A DNA stretch of 64,000 bases from the NCBI GenBank assembly GCA_013360195.1, contig JABWCQ010000014.1, positions 35,738-99,737 on the forward strand, read 5' to 3'. Source of the DNA: a bacterium (GTDB taxonomy: Bacteria; Electryoneota; RPQS01). How positions within the stretch are numbered: position 1 is the first letter of the stretch; each line of letters starts with the position of its first letter. The position numbers and the translations under genes were made by a program. Shown here piece by piece: positions 41,420 through 50,874 of this stretch. The notes under the pieces were generated by a model that was not told the DNA's origin, searched no databases, and was given only the letters and a program-made list of their open reading frames with translations.

Positions 41420-42244
41420 TTACGGCTTTTTGCCGACGAAAATCCAGCCGCCGCCCTTCTTGTTGTCGGAGTTCATGTCCATCCACATGGCAAAGGCCGC
41501 GACGGGATAGAGAATGGCAATCCACGGGACGACGATGATGAAGAAGAGTTTGGAGACGGAGAGCATCTGCATCGGAATGCGTTGGAGAATTTTCCAGGCG
41601 AGCGGACCCCAGAACGGGCCGTAGGTGTAATCGAGTCTCTCGATTTGGAAACCGGCGCGGGTGGCTTTGTCGATGAACTCCTGCTTGGTGTAGCCTTCGC
41701 GGACGTGCTCGCCGATGACGGAGATGTCGCCTTCGGCGTATTCGCGTTCGCCTTCGCTTGAGGACGGAGTCGTGACAACCAAGTAGCCGTCTTTGCGGAG
41801 CGAGGCGAAGAAGTTCGCCCAGACTTTTTCATCCTCGAGGATGTGCTCGAGAACGTCGGTGTTCAGAATCAAATCGTAGCTGTCGGGCTTGCGATAGATG
41901 GTCAGGTCGCCAAGTTCAAACTTGACGTTGTTCTGACCCACAGCTTTGGAAAACCACGTGCAGTCTTCAATCTGCTCGGGCTTCACGTCGATTGAATAGA
42001 CATTCGCATTGGGGAAGGTCTTGGCCATCTTGTAGGAAAATTGACCGAAACCGGAACCGGCATCGAAGATGTCCCACTTCTGTTTGCGATTGCGGACGCG
42101 CGCAAGTTCGCGGCGAATGTACCAGTTGCGCAGGAACAGCGCGCCGAGCATGGTATAGAACAGGCGGCGCAGAATTGGTTGCCGTGCGACAACTCGACCG
42201 AGCGAGGCCTTAATCGGATCGTAATCTATTGCGTGATCAGCCAA
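41420..42244 (-). CDS. SAM-dependent methyltransferase with C-terminal membrane segment
   Basis: A 274-residue protein. Motif I FDAGSGFGQFSYKMAKTFP, acidic residue in VYSIDVKPEQ, and DLILNTDVLEHI define a class I methyltransferase like those in polysaccharide and glycolipid clusters. A hydrophobic stretch near residues 232-252 (FFIIVVPWIAILYPVAAFAM) would anchor the C terminus in the inner membrane. It lies 14 bases after a GT4 glycosyltransferase gene, suggesting action on a lipid-linked glycan. Confidence 0.85.
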   Translation of the reverse strand: MADHAIDYDPIKASLGRVVARQPILRRLFYTMLGALFLRNWYIRRELARVRNRKQKWDIFDAGSGFGQFSYKMAKTFPNANVYSIDVKPEQIEDCTWFSKAVGQNNVKFELGDLTIYRKPDSYDLILNTDVLEHILEDEKVWANFFASLRKDGYLVVTTPSSSEGEREYAEGDISVIGEHVREGYTKQEFIDKATRAGFQIERLDYTYGPFWGPLAWKILQRIPMQMLSVSKLFFIIVVPWIAILYPVAAFAMWMDMNSDNKKGGGWIFVGKKP

Positions 42245-42258
42245 AGGAATCTATTTCG

Positions 42259-43398
42259 TTAATTTGATTGCGCAAACTCTTCGAGGATTTCGCAGGGTCT
42301 ATCCCAGGAGAATTTTTCGGCGGTTGTGCGGACATGGGGTTCGAAAACTGTGCGGCCGCCGGTTGAGTAGAAGTTGTGAACGGCGGATGCGATGGCGGAT
42401 GAATCTTCCGGTTCGACGACAAAGCCTGTTTTGCCGGCTTCAACCACTTCGGCCAGTCCGCCGACATTGGTGGTGATAACCGGGCAGCCGTGCGCATAGG
42501 CCAAGACGAGAATTGCGGATTGCGTGGCGCTGCGATAGGGGAGCACGTTTACATCAGCGGCAGCGAGATAGACTCCGATTTCATCGGCGGGAACGTAACC
42601 CGGTCTGACGATGACGTGATTGCGGATGCCGAGTTCGTCAATCAGCTTGTCGTATTTGGCTTGCTCTTCGTAGAATTCGCCGGCGATGACCAGCTTGATG
42701 TCGCTGTCCTGCTTGATGATTTCGGGCATCGCGCGGAGGAGAATGTCCAAGCCTTTGTACTGGCGAATCAGTCCCATGAACAAGAGCAGCTTCTTCGCGT
42801 CTATTTTGAGCTTTGCGCGTGCGGCGGCTTGGCCTTGTTTGAACTCATCGTAGCGGTCGAACAGCGGCAGTGCGGTGTGGCGAATGTGCTTTTTTTCAAT
42901 CTTTGGAAACAGATGCTCAAGCTCGTGCGCTTCGTTGCGGCTGAAGGTCAAGAAGAACTTTGATTGACCGAGCGCCATTTTCGAGAGCGTCTTGTCACCG
43001 ATGCGTGTCTCGTGCGGAATCACGTTGTGACAGACGAAGGCGACGCGCGCGCGGCTCTGCATATCCAGCAGTTTCGACACACCCCAATAGCACGCACCAA
43101 AGAACGGCATCCACCATTTGTAGCAGACTAAGTCTGCGTTTTGCTTGTTGATGAACTTTGCTGTGCGATACCAGGAGAGAGGATTCCAGGGGACGAGCAA
43201 ACGAGTTGAGGGGATGTTGTCCGTGCGCGAGGTGTCGAATTGTGTTTTGCCGGGGAACAGCAGTTTGGGAAATTGCTTTTTGAAGCCGACAATGACGACG
43301 TCGTGACCGCGCTTTGTCAACACTGAGTAAAGCGAGTTGGTGGTTTCGGCAATGCCGCCTCGATAGGGGAACGCGGGGCCGACTAAGACGATTTTCAC
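42259..43398 (-). CDS. GT4-family glycosyltransferase
   Basis: A 379-residue GT-B enzyme with N-terminal loop GPAFPYRGGIAETTNSLY, a C-domain start KKLLLFMGLIRQYKGLDILL, and the donor-binding motif SATQSAILVLAYAHGCPVI ending with VGGLAEVV, where the usual ExxxxxxxE pattern is altered to Q/A-rich. It transfers a sugar from a nucleotide donor to a lipid-linked or surface glycan. Its start overlaps the DUF5683 gene stop by 4 bases (ATGA). Confidence 0.88.
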   Translation of the reverse strand: MKIVLVGPAFPYRGGIAETTNSLYSVLTKRGHDVVIVGFKKQFPKLLFPGKTQFDTSRTDNIPSTRLLVPWNPLSWYRTAKFINKQNADLVCYKWWMPFFGACYWGVSKLLDMQSRARVAFVCHNVIPHETRIGDKTLSKMALGQSKFFLTFSRNEAHELEHLFPKIEKKHIRHTALPLFDRYDEFKQGQAAARAKLKIDAKKLLLFMGLIRQYKGLDILLRAMPEIIKQDSDIKLVIAGEFYEEQAKYDKLIDELGIRNHVIVRPGYVPADEIGVYLAAADVNVLPYRSATQSAILVLAYAHGCPVITTNVGGLAEVVEAGKTGFVVEPEDSSAIASAVHNFYSTGGRTVFEPHVRTTAEKFSWDRPCEILEEFAQSN

Positions 43399-44126
43399 CG
43401 GTTGGTGTTTGTTCTCACCGGCGCGTAGAGCGCGTCGTAGTAGTTTGCAAGATAGACGCCGAGTGACAGATAGCCGAGGATGTTACGGGTGCGGTAGGCT
43501 TTGCGGTAATCGGCGTAGCGGTCTTCGATGAGGGGATTGCCGTGTTCGGTGATGGCGAGGTAGTCGTCTTTGCGGGCATCGGCCTCAAAGATGTAGGCGA
43601 CGAAAGCAGCGAGAGTGGCGGCCTGAAGGACGGCGAAGACGGTAGCTTTGACTTTTTGCTGTTTATAGGCCTGTCCCCAGCCGGGGAGCACGGCGCTGCG
43701 CCATGACGCGGAGAGTTTCGCGTCGGCCTCAGGCAGACGATAGGCTTCGGGCTGGGACAGCACTTGCTCGACATACTCGCGTTTGGCCTGACCGAATACG
43801 GTAGTGATTTTCGGCGAGACGAGCACAGGGTCCATTTCGAAAGCGGGATTGATGGCGATGATGCGGCGGAACTCGGAGAGCGCGAAGCCCTGCTGTTCGC
43901 GCGCGACGTAGATTGTGGCGAGCACGACGCGGAAAGGAATCTCGGCCAAATCGTCCACAGCTTCAGCGGCGCGGAGTCCGCGCAGAGCCGTCAGCTCGGC
44001 ATCTTCAAAGCGGCCTTCGTCCACGGCTGTCTGTGCGGCAATGCGCAATGAGTCAAGCGACTGCGCACCCGCGACGGAGCAGAGCAGGAAGCAGGCGAAG
44101 ATGATGAAGGGGACCTTGAATTTCAA
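43395..44126 (-). CDS. Secreted/membrane DUF5683-type protein
   Basis: A 243-residue protein with signal peptide (to about GAQ, residue 22), a helical TPR-like region (AQTAVDEGRFEDAELTALRG, ALSEFRRIIAINPAFEMD), then the DUF5683 segment SAVLPGWGQAYKQQKVKATV with two membrane helices. In Bacteroidetes-type bacteria such proteins are envelope proteins of unknown role. It is coupled to the GT4 gene by a 4-base overlap and lies 5 bases after the Ycf48-like gene. Confidence 0.8.
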   Translation of the reverse strand: MKFKVPFIIFACFLLCSVAGAQSLDSLRIAAQTAVDEGRFEDAELTALRGLRAAEAVDDLAEIPFRVVLATIYVAREQQGFALSEFRRIIAINPAFEMDPVLVSPKITTVFGQAKREYVEQVLSQPEAYRLPEADAKLSASWRSAVLPGWGQAYKQQKVKATVFAVLQAATLAAFVAYIFEADARKDDYLAITEHGNPLIEDRYADYRKAYRTRNILGYLSLGVYLANYYDALYAPVRTNTNR

Positions 44127-44131
44127 TGTAT

Positions 44132-46213
44132 TTACCGGAGCAGGAGGAGTTTTAGTGTTGATGAATACTCGGGCGTGCGCAGCTCGGCGAAATAGACTCC
44201 GCTTGCCAGCGGGGTGGCGTCAATGAGCGCGCGGTGCGTGCCGGCTGTATAGACATTTTCGGCGAGGCGGAGCGCTTCACGTCCCAAGACATCATAGAGC
44301 ACGATTTCAACTTTTGCTTCGCGCGGCAACTCAAAGTGCAGAGTTGCGCTTGAGTTGAAGGGGTTGGGATAGGCGGAGAGGGAATAGGACGCGGGGAGAG
44401 CATGGCGTTCGTTCTCGATGCCAGATACATATTCTCCGCGCAATACCGTGCCATTCAAGCCGACTACCCAAACACGTGATGAAGTGACAGCGATATCAAA
44501 GAAGTTTGGACTATAATGTTCATTAAAAGCAGTCCAATTTCGTCCGCCGTCATCCGTCCGAGTCAAGTGCCAATTCGTGCCGCAAATCCATCCAATATTT
44601 CTGTCGGCGAATTCCACGGCAGTCAGAGTATTAAGCTGCGGGGCAGCCCAGCGCCAGTTTTCGCCGCCGTCTTCTGTATAAGTAATAGCGCCATCACTTC
44701 CGATTATCACGCCGTGCATACTGTCCGTAAAATGGACTCCGGCAAAGTCAATTGAAAGCGGAAATTCAGTGTGCACCCGCCACCCATCGGAACCAGAGTA
44801 AAACTTCACAACACCGCTGGCGCCAACCGCCCAAACATGCTGGCCGTCCACCGCATGTATCGAAGTCAGCGCTGGTCCACCGGAGTCCTGCATCTGCCAC
44901 GTCAGGCCGCCATCAAATGATGCAAGAATAACGCCGACGTTGCCGCAAGCGAAACCAGTATCCTCATTTGCGAAACTGAGGTCAGAAATTGAAATATTGT
45001 TGAATTGGCTGACATTACTCCACGAAGCTCCGCCATCGGATGTTCGAAAAATTCCCGCAATGTCAGATGCCACAACCGCGACAGAATCAGAAACCGCGCA
45101 AAGTTTTGCTGCACTTTCCGAAACGGGAATCCGATTCACTTGCCAAGACTCGCCGCCGTTTGAAGTCGAATAGATGAAATTATTCTGCACGAGCAACCAG
45201 CCGGACAGATTCTCAATGAACTCGACCGCTAGCACATCTCCCCCCGGTATTGGTTCCGGGTTTGTCCATGTTGCGCCGAAATTTCCCGTAAACGAGACTC
45301 CGAAGCCGCCGACCGCGATCCCAGCGCCACCCGGAAGCAAGTCAAGTCCTTGAAGCGAATACGAACTAATGTCCTGTTGAAACCAAGTGATTCCGCCATC
45401 GCTTGTGGCGATGGTCGTTCCATCATCCGCAATTGCACTTCCGTGCAGGGAATCAGAGAAGTCCACATCGCGAAGGGCGACGTCTTCCCATCGTAATGCG
45501 TAAACGGAATCCCACGAGAGTCCACCGTCTTCAGATCGCAGAACAGTTCCGTATTTTCCCACGGCAACGAGAGTTTCCGTGTCGATGTACTTTACGCTGG
45601 AAAGCCAGCCGTGGTAAGGAGTGGTCACGGCGTCCCAGTTCAAGCCGCCGTCTTGCGTGATTAAGATTCGCGGCATTCGAGTTGCGCTGTAACCGCCGAC
45701 CGCGCAACCGTGCAACTCATTTGCGAAATCAACACCGAGCAAGTCATCATAAATGTCTGTTCCTGTCTGAACGTCCACCCACGTTTGACCGGAATCGTTT
45801 GTGATGCTGATGATTCCCCGGTCACCCACCGCAACAGCTCGTATGCCGTCTGATGACCAGATATCACGCACATCACCGGAAAACAGAAAGTGCTCAGACC
45901 ATGTTGCGCCCGCGTCATTTGTCCGTGCTGCGTATCCATCATCTCCGCAAATCCAGCCCACATTGTCATGAGCAAAGCGGACGCGCCGCCAATTTCGGTT
46001 GTTGTAGTGAAGCGGCAGCCACGTCTCACCGAAATCTTCCGATTTGACGATTGTCCCGTATGCGCCCACTGCGTAAACAAAGCGTTCAGTAACCGAAATA
46101 CCGCGAAGCGATGAAGACGGAGAAACAATATTAAGCCGTTCCCATTCCTGCGCGTACGTCTCAAGTGCGCACACTACCATGCAGCAAGCAATCCAAGTAG
46201 TCATCCAACGCAT
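44132..46213 (-). CDS. Ycf48/BNR-repeat protein with T9SS sorting domain
   Basis: A 693-residue exported protein. Signal peptide (MTTWIACCMVVCALETYAQ), then some twelve propeller-blade repeats with the Ycf48/BNR signature (SxDxGxTW: SEDFGETW, NDAGATW, DSGQTW, EDGGLSW, DGGITW, NGGESW, DGGASW, DGGRNW) alternating with VGxxGxI/V strands. The last 85 residues form a type-A sorting domain (SAYPNPFNSSATLHFE, VYFAELRTPE). The ATG at 46213 is chosen since GGAGG lies 5 bases upstream, rather than the GTG two codons earlier. Probably a surface or matrix protein. Confidence 0.92.
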   Translation of the reverse strand: MRWMTTWIACCMVVCALETYAQEWERLNIVSPSSSLRGISVTERFVYAVGAYGTIVKSEDFGETWLPLHYNNRNWRRVRFAHDNVGWICGDDGYAARTNDAGATWSEHFLFSGDVRDIWSSDGIRAVAVGDRGIISITNDSGQTWVDVQTGTDIYDDLLGVDFANELHGCAVGGYSATRMPRILITQDGGLNWDAVTTPYHGWLSSVKYIDTETLVAVGKYGTVLRSEDGGLSWDSVYALRWEDVALRDVDFSDSLHGSAIADDGTTIATSDGGITWFQQDISSYSLQGLDLLPGGAGIAVGGFGVSFTGNFGATWTNPEPIPGGDVLAVEFIENLSGWLLVQNNFIYSTSNGGESWQVNRIPVSESAAKLCAVSDSVAVVASDIAGIFRTSDGGASWSNVSQFNNISISDLSFANEDTGFACGNVGVILASFDGGLTWQMQDSGGPALTSIHAVDGQHVWAVGASGVVKFYSGSDGWRVHTEFPLSIDFAGVHFTDSMHGVIIGSDGAITYTEDGGENWRWAAPQLNTLTAVEFADRNIGWICGTNWHLTRTDDGGRNWTAFNEHYSPNFFDIAVTSSRVWVVGLNGTVLRGEYVSGIENERHALPASYSLSAYPNPFNSSATLHFELPREAKVEIVLYDVLGREALRLAENVYTAGTHRALIDATPLASGVYFAELRTPEYSSTLKLLLLR

Positions 46214-46256
46214 GGCCACCTCCGAAATGATTAGAGAGTGATCCGGACGTATGCAG

Positions 46257-46317
46257 ATTCCGGCGGGGAACCGCTACGTGCTTTTCAAGCACTTCGCTTA
46301 ATCCCCGCTCGGCGAAA
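46257..46317. repeat. Palindromic repeat, family C copy 2
   Basis: CCGGCGGGGAACCGCTACGT, inner hairpin GTGCTT-TTCA-AGCAC, then CGCTTAATCCCCGCTCGGCG. Confidence 0.85.
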
Positions 46318-46320
46318 TAG

Positions 46321-46346
46321 CGGGCGGATTGCCATCCGCCCCTACA
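46321..46346. repeat. Palindromic repeat, family B copy 4
   Basis: GGGCGGATTGCCATCCGCCC core directly after family C copy 2, ending at the etfA stop codon. Confidence 0.85.
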
Positions 46347-47312
46347 TTATTCAGACTTTACTTTCTTGATTTCTTCGGTGAGTTTGGGCAGAATTTCGAA
46401 GGCGTCGCCGACGATGCCGTAGGTGGCGACTTTGAAGATGGGCGCGTCGGCGTCCTTGTTGATGGCAACGATAGTGCGGCTGGTGCTCATGCCGGCGAGG
46501 TGCTGAATCGCGCCGCTGATACCGACGGCGAAATACAGACTTGGAGCCACAACCTTGCCCGTCTGTCCGACCTGCTCATGATGCGGGCGCCATCCGGCAT
46601 CCACGACTGCGCGTGACGCGCCGATGCTTGCGCCGAGTGCACTGGCAAGGTCTTCAATCATGCCCCAGTTTTCAGGACCTTTCATGCCGCGGCCCGCGCT
46701 GACGACGACGTCGGCTTCGGTCACGTCGAGCATGCCGCCTTCCTGCATTTTCTCTTCGACAATCTTCGCGCGAATTTTGGATGCATCGAGCGCGACGGCT
46801 TGCGAACTCACTTCAGCAGTGCCGCCAACTTCCGCCGGAAGAAACGCTTTGGGGCGTAAAGAGAGAATTCCGAACGGGCCGGTGATTTTCGCCCAGAGAA
46901 GCACTTTCCCTGCATAAATCGGACGGAGTGCACAGACTGCATTGCCTTCAGCCTTCACATCGGTGCAGTCGGTGAGCAGCGGTGCATTGACGCGCGCAGC
47001 TACACGTGGAGCAAAATCCTTGCCTTGCGACGACGCGCTGAGCACAACGGCTTTCGGAGAATTTGCTTTGATGATTTCCGCGGCGGCTTGCGCGTAGCCT
47101 TCGGAGGAGTAGTGACTAAGTTCGGGATTGGTGAGTTGAATGACCTTCTTTGCACCAAACGCGCCAAGCGACGCGGCGTCGGAACATTCGGTGAAGGTGA
47201 CCGCGACAACGTCCGTGCCGAGGGCTTGTGCGAGTTTATACGCGCCCGTGACGGCTTCGCGCGCGGAGGGTTTCAATTTGTTTTTGTGGGAATCGCAGAA
47301 TACGAGAATCAT
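46347..47312 (-). CDS. etfA: Electron transfer flavoprotein alpha subunit
   Basis: A 321-residue FAD-binding subunit of the ETF heterodimer that carries electrons from acyl-CoA and other dehydrogenases. The C-terminal FAD domain shows the family block GQTGKVVAPSLYFAVGISGA, IQHLAGM, and AINKDADAPIFKVATYGI. Here etfB lies 6.6 kb upstream with unrelated genes in between, whereas the two are normally adjacent. No Shine-Dalgarno is seen; a T/C-rich tract precedes the ATG. Confidence 0.94.
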   Translation of the reverse strand: MILVFCDSHKNKLKPSAREAVTGAYKLAQALGTDVVAVTFTECSDAASLGAFGAKKVIQLTNPELSHYSSEGYAQAAAEIIKANSPKAVVLSASSQGKDFAPRVAARVNAPLLTDCTDVKAEGNAVCALRPIYAGKVLLWAKITGPFGILSLRPKAFLPAEVGGTAEVSSQAVALDASKIRAKIVEEKMQEGGMLDVTEADVVVSAGRGMKGPENWGMIEDLASALGASIGASRAVVDAGWRPHHEQVGQTGKVVAPSLYFAVGISGAIQHLAGMSTSRTIVAINKDADAPIFKVATYGIVGDAFEILPKLTEEIKKVKSE

Positions 47313-47355
47313 AAGAGAAAAATGGAAAATGGAAAATCGAAAATCAAAATAGGGA
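47313..47355 (-). repeat. Pyrimidine-rich leader repeat (family I) before etfA
   Basis: The minus strand carries repeats of TTTTCCATTTTCGATTTT-type sequence ending at the ATG. Confidence 0.45.
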
Positions 47356-47356
47356 A

Positions 47357-47416
47357 ATTCCGGCGGGGAACCGCTTCGTGCTTGTCAAGCACTTCGCTTA
47401 ATCCCCGCTCGGCGAA
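47357..47416. repeat. Palindromic repeat, family C copy 3
   Basis: Same long form as copy 2, with GTGCTT-GTCA-AGCAC inner hairpin. It brackets etfA together with copy 2. Confidence 0.85.
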
Positions 47417-47422
47417 CAAGAG

Positions 47423-47452
47423 CCATTGCGGGTCTGGAGACCCACAACGGCG
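47423..47452. repeat. Palindromic repeat, family D copy 2
   Basis: CATTGCGGGTCTGGAGACCC plus ACAACGGCG, identical to the copy at 8260 as far as can be read. Confidence 0.85.
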
Positions 47453-47461
47453 GATCGTAGG

Positions 47462-48445
47462 CTACGCCGGCTTTGGATAGTCAGTGCTGCCGTTTTTCAA
47501 GTCTTCGAGGTCGTGCTGCACCATCATTTTGACGAGGCCGGGGAAATCCACTTGCGGTTCCCAGCCGAGGAGTCTCTTGGCTTTGCTCGCATCGCCGACC
47601 AGCAAGTCCACTTCGGCAGGGCGCACGAATTTGGGGTTGATGCGGACATGCTTGTTGTAATCGAGATTCAGTTCACCGAAGGCCAGCTCGCAGAATTCGC
47701 GGACGGTGTGCGTGTGACCGGTGGCAATGACGAAATCCTCGGGCTCATCGTGCTGAAGCATTCTCCACATCATCTCGACATAATCCCCCGCATATCCCCA
47801 ATCGCGGCGGGCATCGAGATTGCCGAGTTCGAGAACGTCGGTGAGACCGAGTTTGATGGCGGCGGCGGCGCGGGTAATTTTCCTTGTGACAAATTCCTTG
47901 CCGCGGCGCGGGGATTCGTGATTGAAGAGAATTCCCGAGACGGCGAAGAGGCCGTAGCTTTCGCGCGCGTTGATGGTGATGTAGTGGCCGTACACTTTGG
48001 CGACACCGTAGGGGCTGCGCGGGTGAAAGGGAGTTTCTTCGCGCTGGGGAGTTTCGCGGACTTTGCCGAACATTTCGGAGGACGACGCTTGATAGAAGCG
48101 AATTTTGGGGTCAATCTGGCGGATGACTTCAAGCAGTCGGGTGACTCCGAGGGCAGTGAACTCGCTGGTGAGAATCGGCTGTTCCCACGAGGTGGGGACG
48201 AAACTCTGAGCGGCGAGATTATAGACTTCGGTCGGACGCGAGTCTTTGATGACCTTCTCGAGGGAGTGCGTGTCCAGCAAATCGCCTTGCAGAATATTTA
48301 CTTTCGTGCGCAGATGCTCGATGCGGCCCAAATAGTCCGTCGAACTTCTCCGCACCATGCCGAACACTTCATAGCCCTTCGAGAGCAGCAGTTCGGCGAG
48401 ATAGCTTCCGTCTTGTCCGGTAACACCGGTAATTAATGCGCGCAT
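47462..48445 (-). CDS. gmd: GDP-mannose 4,6-dehydratase
   Basis: A 327-residue extended SDR that converts GDP-mannose to GDP-4-keto-6-deoxymannose, the first step to GDP-fucose, GDP-rhamnose or perosamine. Cofactor motif [16 protein letters not shown], catalytic residues in SSSEMFG and [10 protein letters not shown], and the [16 protein letters not shown] block are diagnostic. It probably serves surface glycan synthesis together with the glycosyltransferases nearby; the next pathway enzyme is not in this window. Confidence 0.95.
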   Translation of the reverse strand: MRALITGVTGQDGSYLAELLLSKGYEVFGMVRRSSTDYLGRIEHLRTKVNILQGDLLDTHSLEKVIKDSRPTEVYNLAAQSFVPTSWEQPILTSEFTALGVTRLLEVIRQIDPKIRFYQASSSEMFGKVRETPQREETPFHPRSPYGVAKVYGHYITINARESYGLFAVSGILFNHESPRRGKEFVTRKITRAAAAIKLGLTDVLELGNLDARRDWGYAGDYVEMMWRMLQHDEPEDFVIATGHTHTVREFCELAFGELNLDYNKHVRINPKFVRPAEVDLLVGDASKAKRLLGWEPQVDFPGLVKMMVQHDLEDLKNGSTDYPKPA

Positions 48446-48478
48446 TTTAAGAATTAGTTCAGAAGAGTTGCAGAAAGA

Positions 48479-50818
48479 CTAAGCATTGGCCGCGCTGCGC
48501 GAGGATTCGCTTTTGGCACCGCTGCCGAAGGGAATACGCACGAGCACGACGGCCATGTCATCACCGAGCGCGAGGCTGTTGTCACCGGTGACGCGTTGGA
48601 ACAGGGCTTGAGCGATATCCGGCAGCGGGCGGTCGCGATGTTCGGAGAGAAAATACTGCAGTCGGTCATAGCCGAACATATCTTCGAAACCGATTTCGGC
48701 TTCCGGAATGCCGTCGGTGTAGAAGGCCAGCAGGTCTCCCGGTTCGAGCGAATATTCCATGTGAATGAAGGGGAACATCTCCATGACGCCGAGCATGATA
48801 CCGCCGGCATCGAGTTCGACAATCGCACCGTGTTTGCGCACAAGGTAACCGGGATTGTGCCCGGCATTGCAAATGGTGAGCATGGAACGGTCGGCGGAGA
48901 TTTCGGCAAGCATCAGGGTTACGAACCGGTCGGGCGAGGTACGGCGCACCATTTCGTTGTTGAGCAGCGCAACCATTTCATTGATAGGACGGCGCTGCGG
49001 CGCGATGGCGTGCAGCGTTGCCTGCAGATTGGACATGAGCAGCGCGGCGGGCAAGCCGTGCCCTGCGACGTCCGCGACACAAATCAGCACGCGGCCATCT
49101 TCGAGCGGGAAGAAGTCGTAGTAGTCACCACCGACGGACTGCATACTTTGATGGAGACCGAGGACTTGCAGGCCGCGCACTTCGATGGGGCCCTTGGGCA
49201 GAAGTTTCTGCTGCACCTGCCGCGCATTTTCAAGGTCCGCCGCATATTCTTCAGCCTGTTTCTTCCGGCGCTTGTCACGCTGGCGCAATTCCCAGATTGC
49301 AAAGCCGCCGACCAGCGCACTGACAAGCGCAATGCCGATTGCCCAGCGCGCGGCTTTCGGCCATTTTTTGAACATGCCGATAGCAGTACGCTCGATGGGA
49401 CGCGCGACACGATAGGCGAGATAGACGTTTTCCTGTGACGGGTTGTAGAAGTAGAGACCGAGAACGCGCTTGCTGTCGTCTTTGACGTTGCGCCCTTCAA
49501 AGACAGCTTGTTTTGGTTTGAGTGTCGAGGCGGCGGGCAGCGGAATTGTGTTCGGATAATCGCGGCTGGTGGGGGAGAAAGTGCGGACGCTTTTTGACAG
49601 CGGCAGCGCATCGCGGGACCAGAAGCGGTCTTGCGGCGCTTGGGGATAGCTCAGAATAGCTTCGTCGTATTGCCACGCGAAGAGGGTACCCTCCACGGGT
49701 TTGCCTGAGCCAGTTTCGACGTACCAACTGATGGCTTTTGTCGCGGCTTTGGCATTTTCTTCGCCGCTGAGCGGTGTCGTCGCGGCAACGTGCAGCGCGG
49801 GCGGTTCGAAGGCTTTGGTCAATTCCAGAAATGAGGAGTCGTATCCGCTCACGGTTGACAAGCGATTTCTTCTCCAGAGGTAGAGCGAATCGCGCTGTTC
49901 ATAGACTTGTCTTAGCGCTGCAACGGTGACGGAATCAACGCCGCTGACACGCAAGCCTTGAGCGGCATATTTGGCTTTGGGCGGCAGAACTTCCTTGCGC
50001 AGTTCACCGTCGCGCCAGACAGAAAACGGCGGCACGGTGATACAGAGCCACGGGGAGTGTTCGACCTGCGTCGCGACGCGTGCTTCGCGCGGCAGCCAGC
50101 CGGGTGGTGTTTTGCCGGGTGCGCGATGGAATATGACTTCGCCGCCTTCAGGAATGTCGCACTCGAGTCGCAGGGTGAAAGAGCCGCCGCGTTTGGCGCG
50201 GTCACGGAAGGAAATTGTGCCGGCTTCTCCAAGCCACCGCTTGACGGTCACTTCTCCGGGGATGGAATCGCCCATGGGTGTAACCGCCCAGAAGCGGACG
50301 AGATCTGAAGGCAATTCGAGTCCGAGAATGGTTTCAAAGCGCGTGGTGTCGGGCAGCATGAACTCATAGTCGACGGAGAATCGGTCTCCGGGCGCCATGG
50401 AGATGACGTCCTTTTGAATGGACTGCACGGGGAACGGCGTCCGTCCGGCTTTTCCGTATTGCGGCCACGCAGCGAGCACGATAGGCCGGGCGAGTTTGCC
50501 GGATTTGCGGACGACGATGCGGTAGAGTCCGTCGGTGGAGATTTTGAGCTGTTCCTGCAGCTCTTCCGATTGCGCGTTGAAAACTTTTGACCAGATTTCG
50601 CCGGTCAGATTGGAGACGATGCTAACCCGCGTTTCACCATCATCCAATTGTCCCTGCTCGAGGAGGAGTGACCAGTGGAGGACGTCGCCTTTGAGGAGGG
50701 AGAGCTCAATAGAGACGGAATCTTCAGGCACCAGCAACTGTTTCCGCGTATCGGACAGTTGGGTCTGTGCAAACGCGGCAAGCGAGCTGAGCAAGAGGAT
50801 GATTAGAATTCGAGTCAT
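48479..50818 (-). CDS. Secreted/membrane SpoIIE-type PP2C phosphatase
   Basis: A 779-residue protein. Signal peptide (MTRILIILLLSSLAAFAQ), a long periplasmic beta-rich sensor-like region (about residues 20-480), one membrane helix (WAIGIALVSALVGGFAIW), a basic and coiled linker (EEYAADLENARQVQQKLLP) and a cytoplasmic SpoIIE/RsbU phosphatase with VGGDYYDFF, VADVAGHGLPAALLM, NAGHNPGYLV and DDMAVVLV. Such proteins dephosphorylate anti-sigma-antagonist proteins in stress signalling. No anti-sigma or STAS gene is adjacent. Confidence 0.9.
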   Translation of the reverse strand: MTRILIILLLSSLAAFAQTQLSDTRKQLLVPEDSVSIELSLLKGDVLHWSLLLEQGQLDDGETRVSIVSNLTGEIWSKVFNAQSEELQEQLKISTDGLYRIVVRKSGKLARPIVLAAWPQYGKAGRTPFPVQSIQKDVISMAPGDRFSVDYEFMLPDTTRFETILGLELPSDLVRFWAVTPMGDSIPGEVTVKRWLGEAGTISFRDRAKRGGSFTLRLECDIPEGGEVIFHRAPGKTPPGWLPREARVATQVEHSPWLCITVPPFSVWRDGELRKEVLPPKAKYAAQGLRVSGVDSVTVAALRQVYEQRDSLYLWRRNRLSTVSGYDSSFLELTKAFEPPALHVAATTPLSGEENAKAATKAISWYVETGSGKPVEGTLFAWQYDEAILSYPQAPQDRFWSRDALPLSKSVRTFSPTSRDYPNTIPLPAASTLKPKQAVFEGRNVKDDSKRVLGLYFYNPSQENVYLAYRVARPIERTAIGMFKKWPKAARWAIGIALVSALVGGFAIWELRQRDKRRKKQAEEYAADLENARQVQQKLLPKGPIEVRGLQVLGLHQSMQSVGGDYYDFFPLEDGRVLICVADVAGHGLPAALLMSNLQATLHAIAPQRRPINEMVALLNNEMVRRTSPDRFVTLMLAEISADRSMLTICNAGHNPGYLVRKHGAIVELDAGGIMLGVMEMFPFIHMEYSLEPGDLLAFYTDGIPEAEIGFEDMFGYDRLQYFLSEHRDRPLPDIAQALFQRVTGDNSLALGDDMAVVLVRIPFGSGAKSESSRSAANA

Positions 50819-50874
50819 GGAATTGTTACGGGTTCGCGGTCATGGGGCAATTCCGGTCACTGGTGTCGGGGAGT

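Noticed and set aside
47426..48436. Long open frame on the plus strand (336 codons)
   Set aside because: Lies entirely opposite gmd, which has all family motifs; it is a GC-driven shadow frame.
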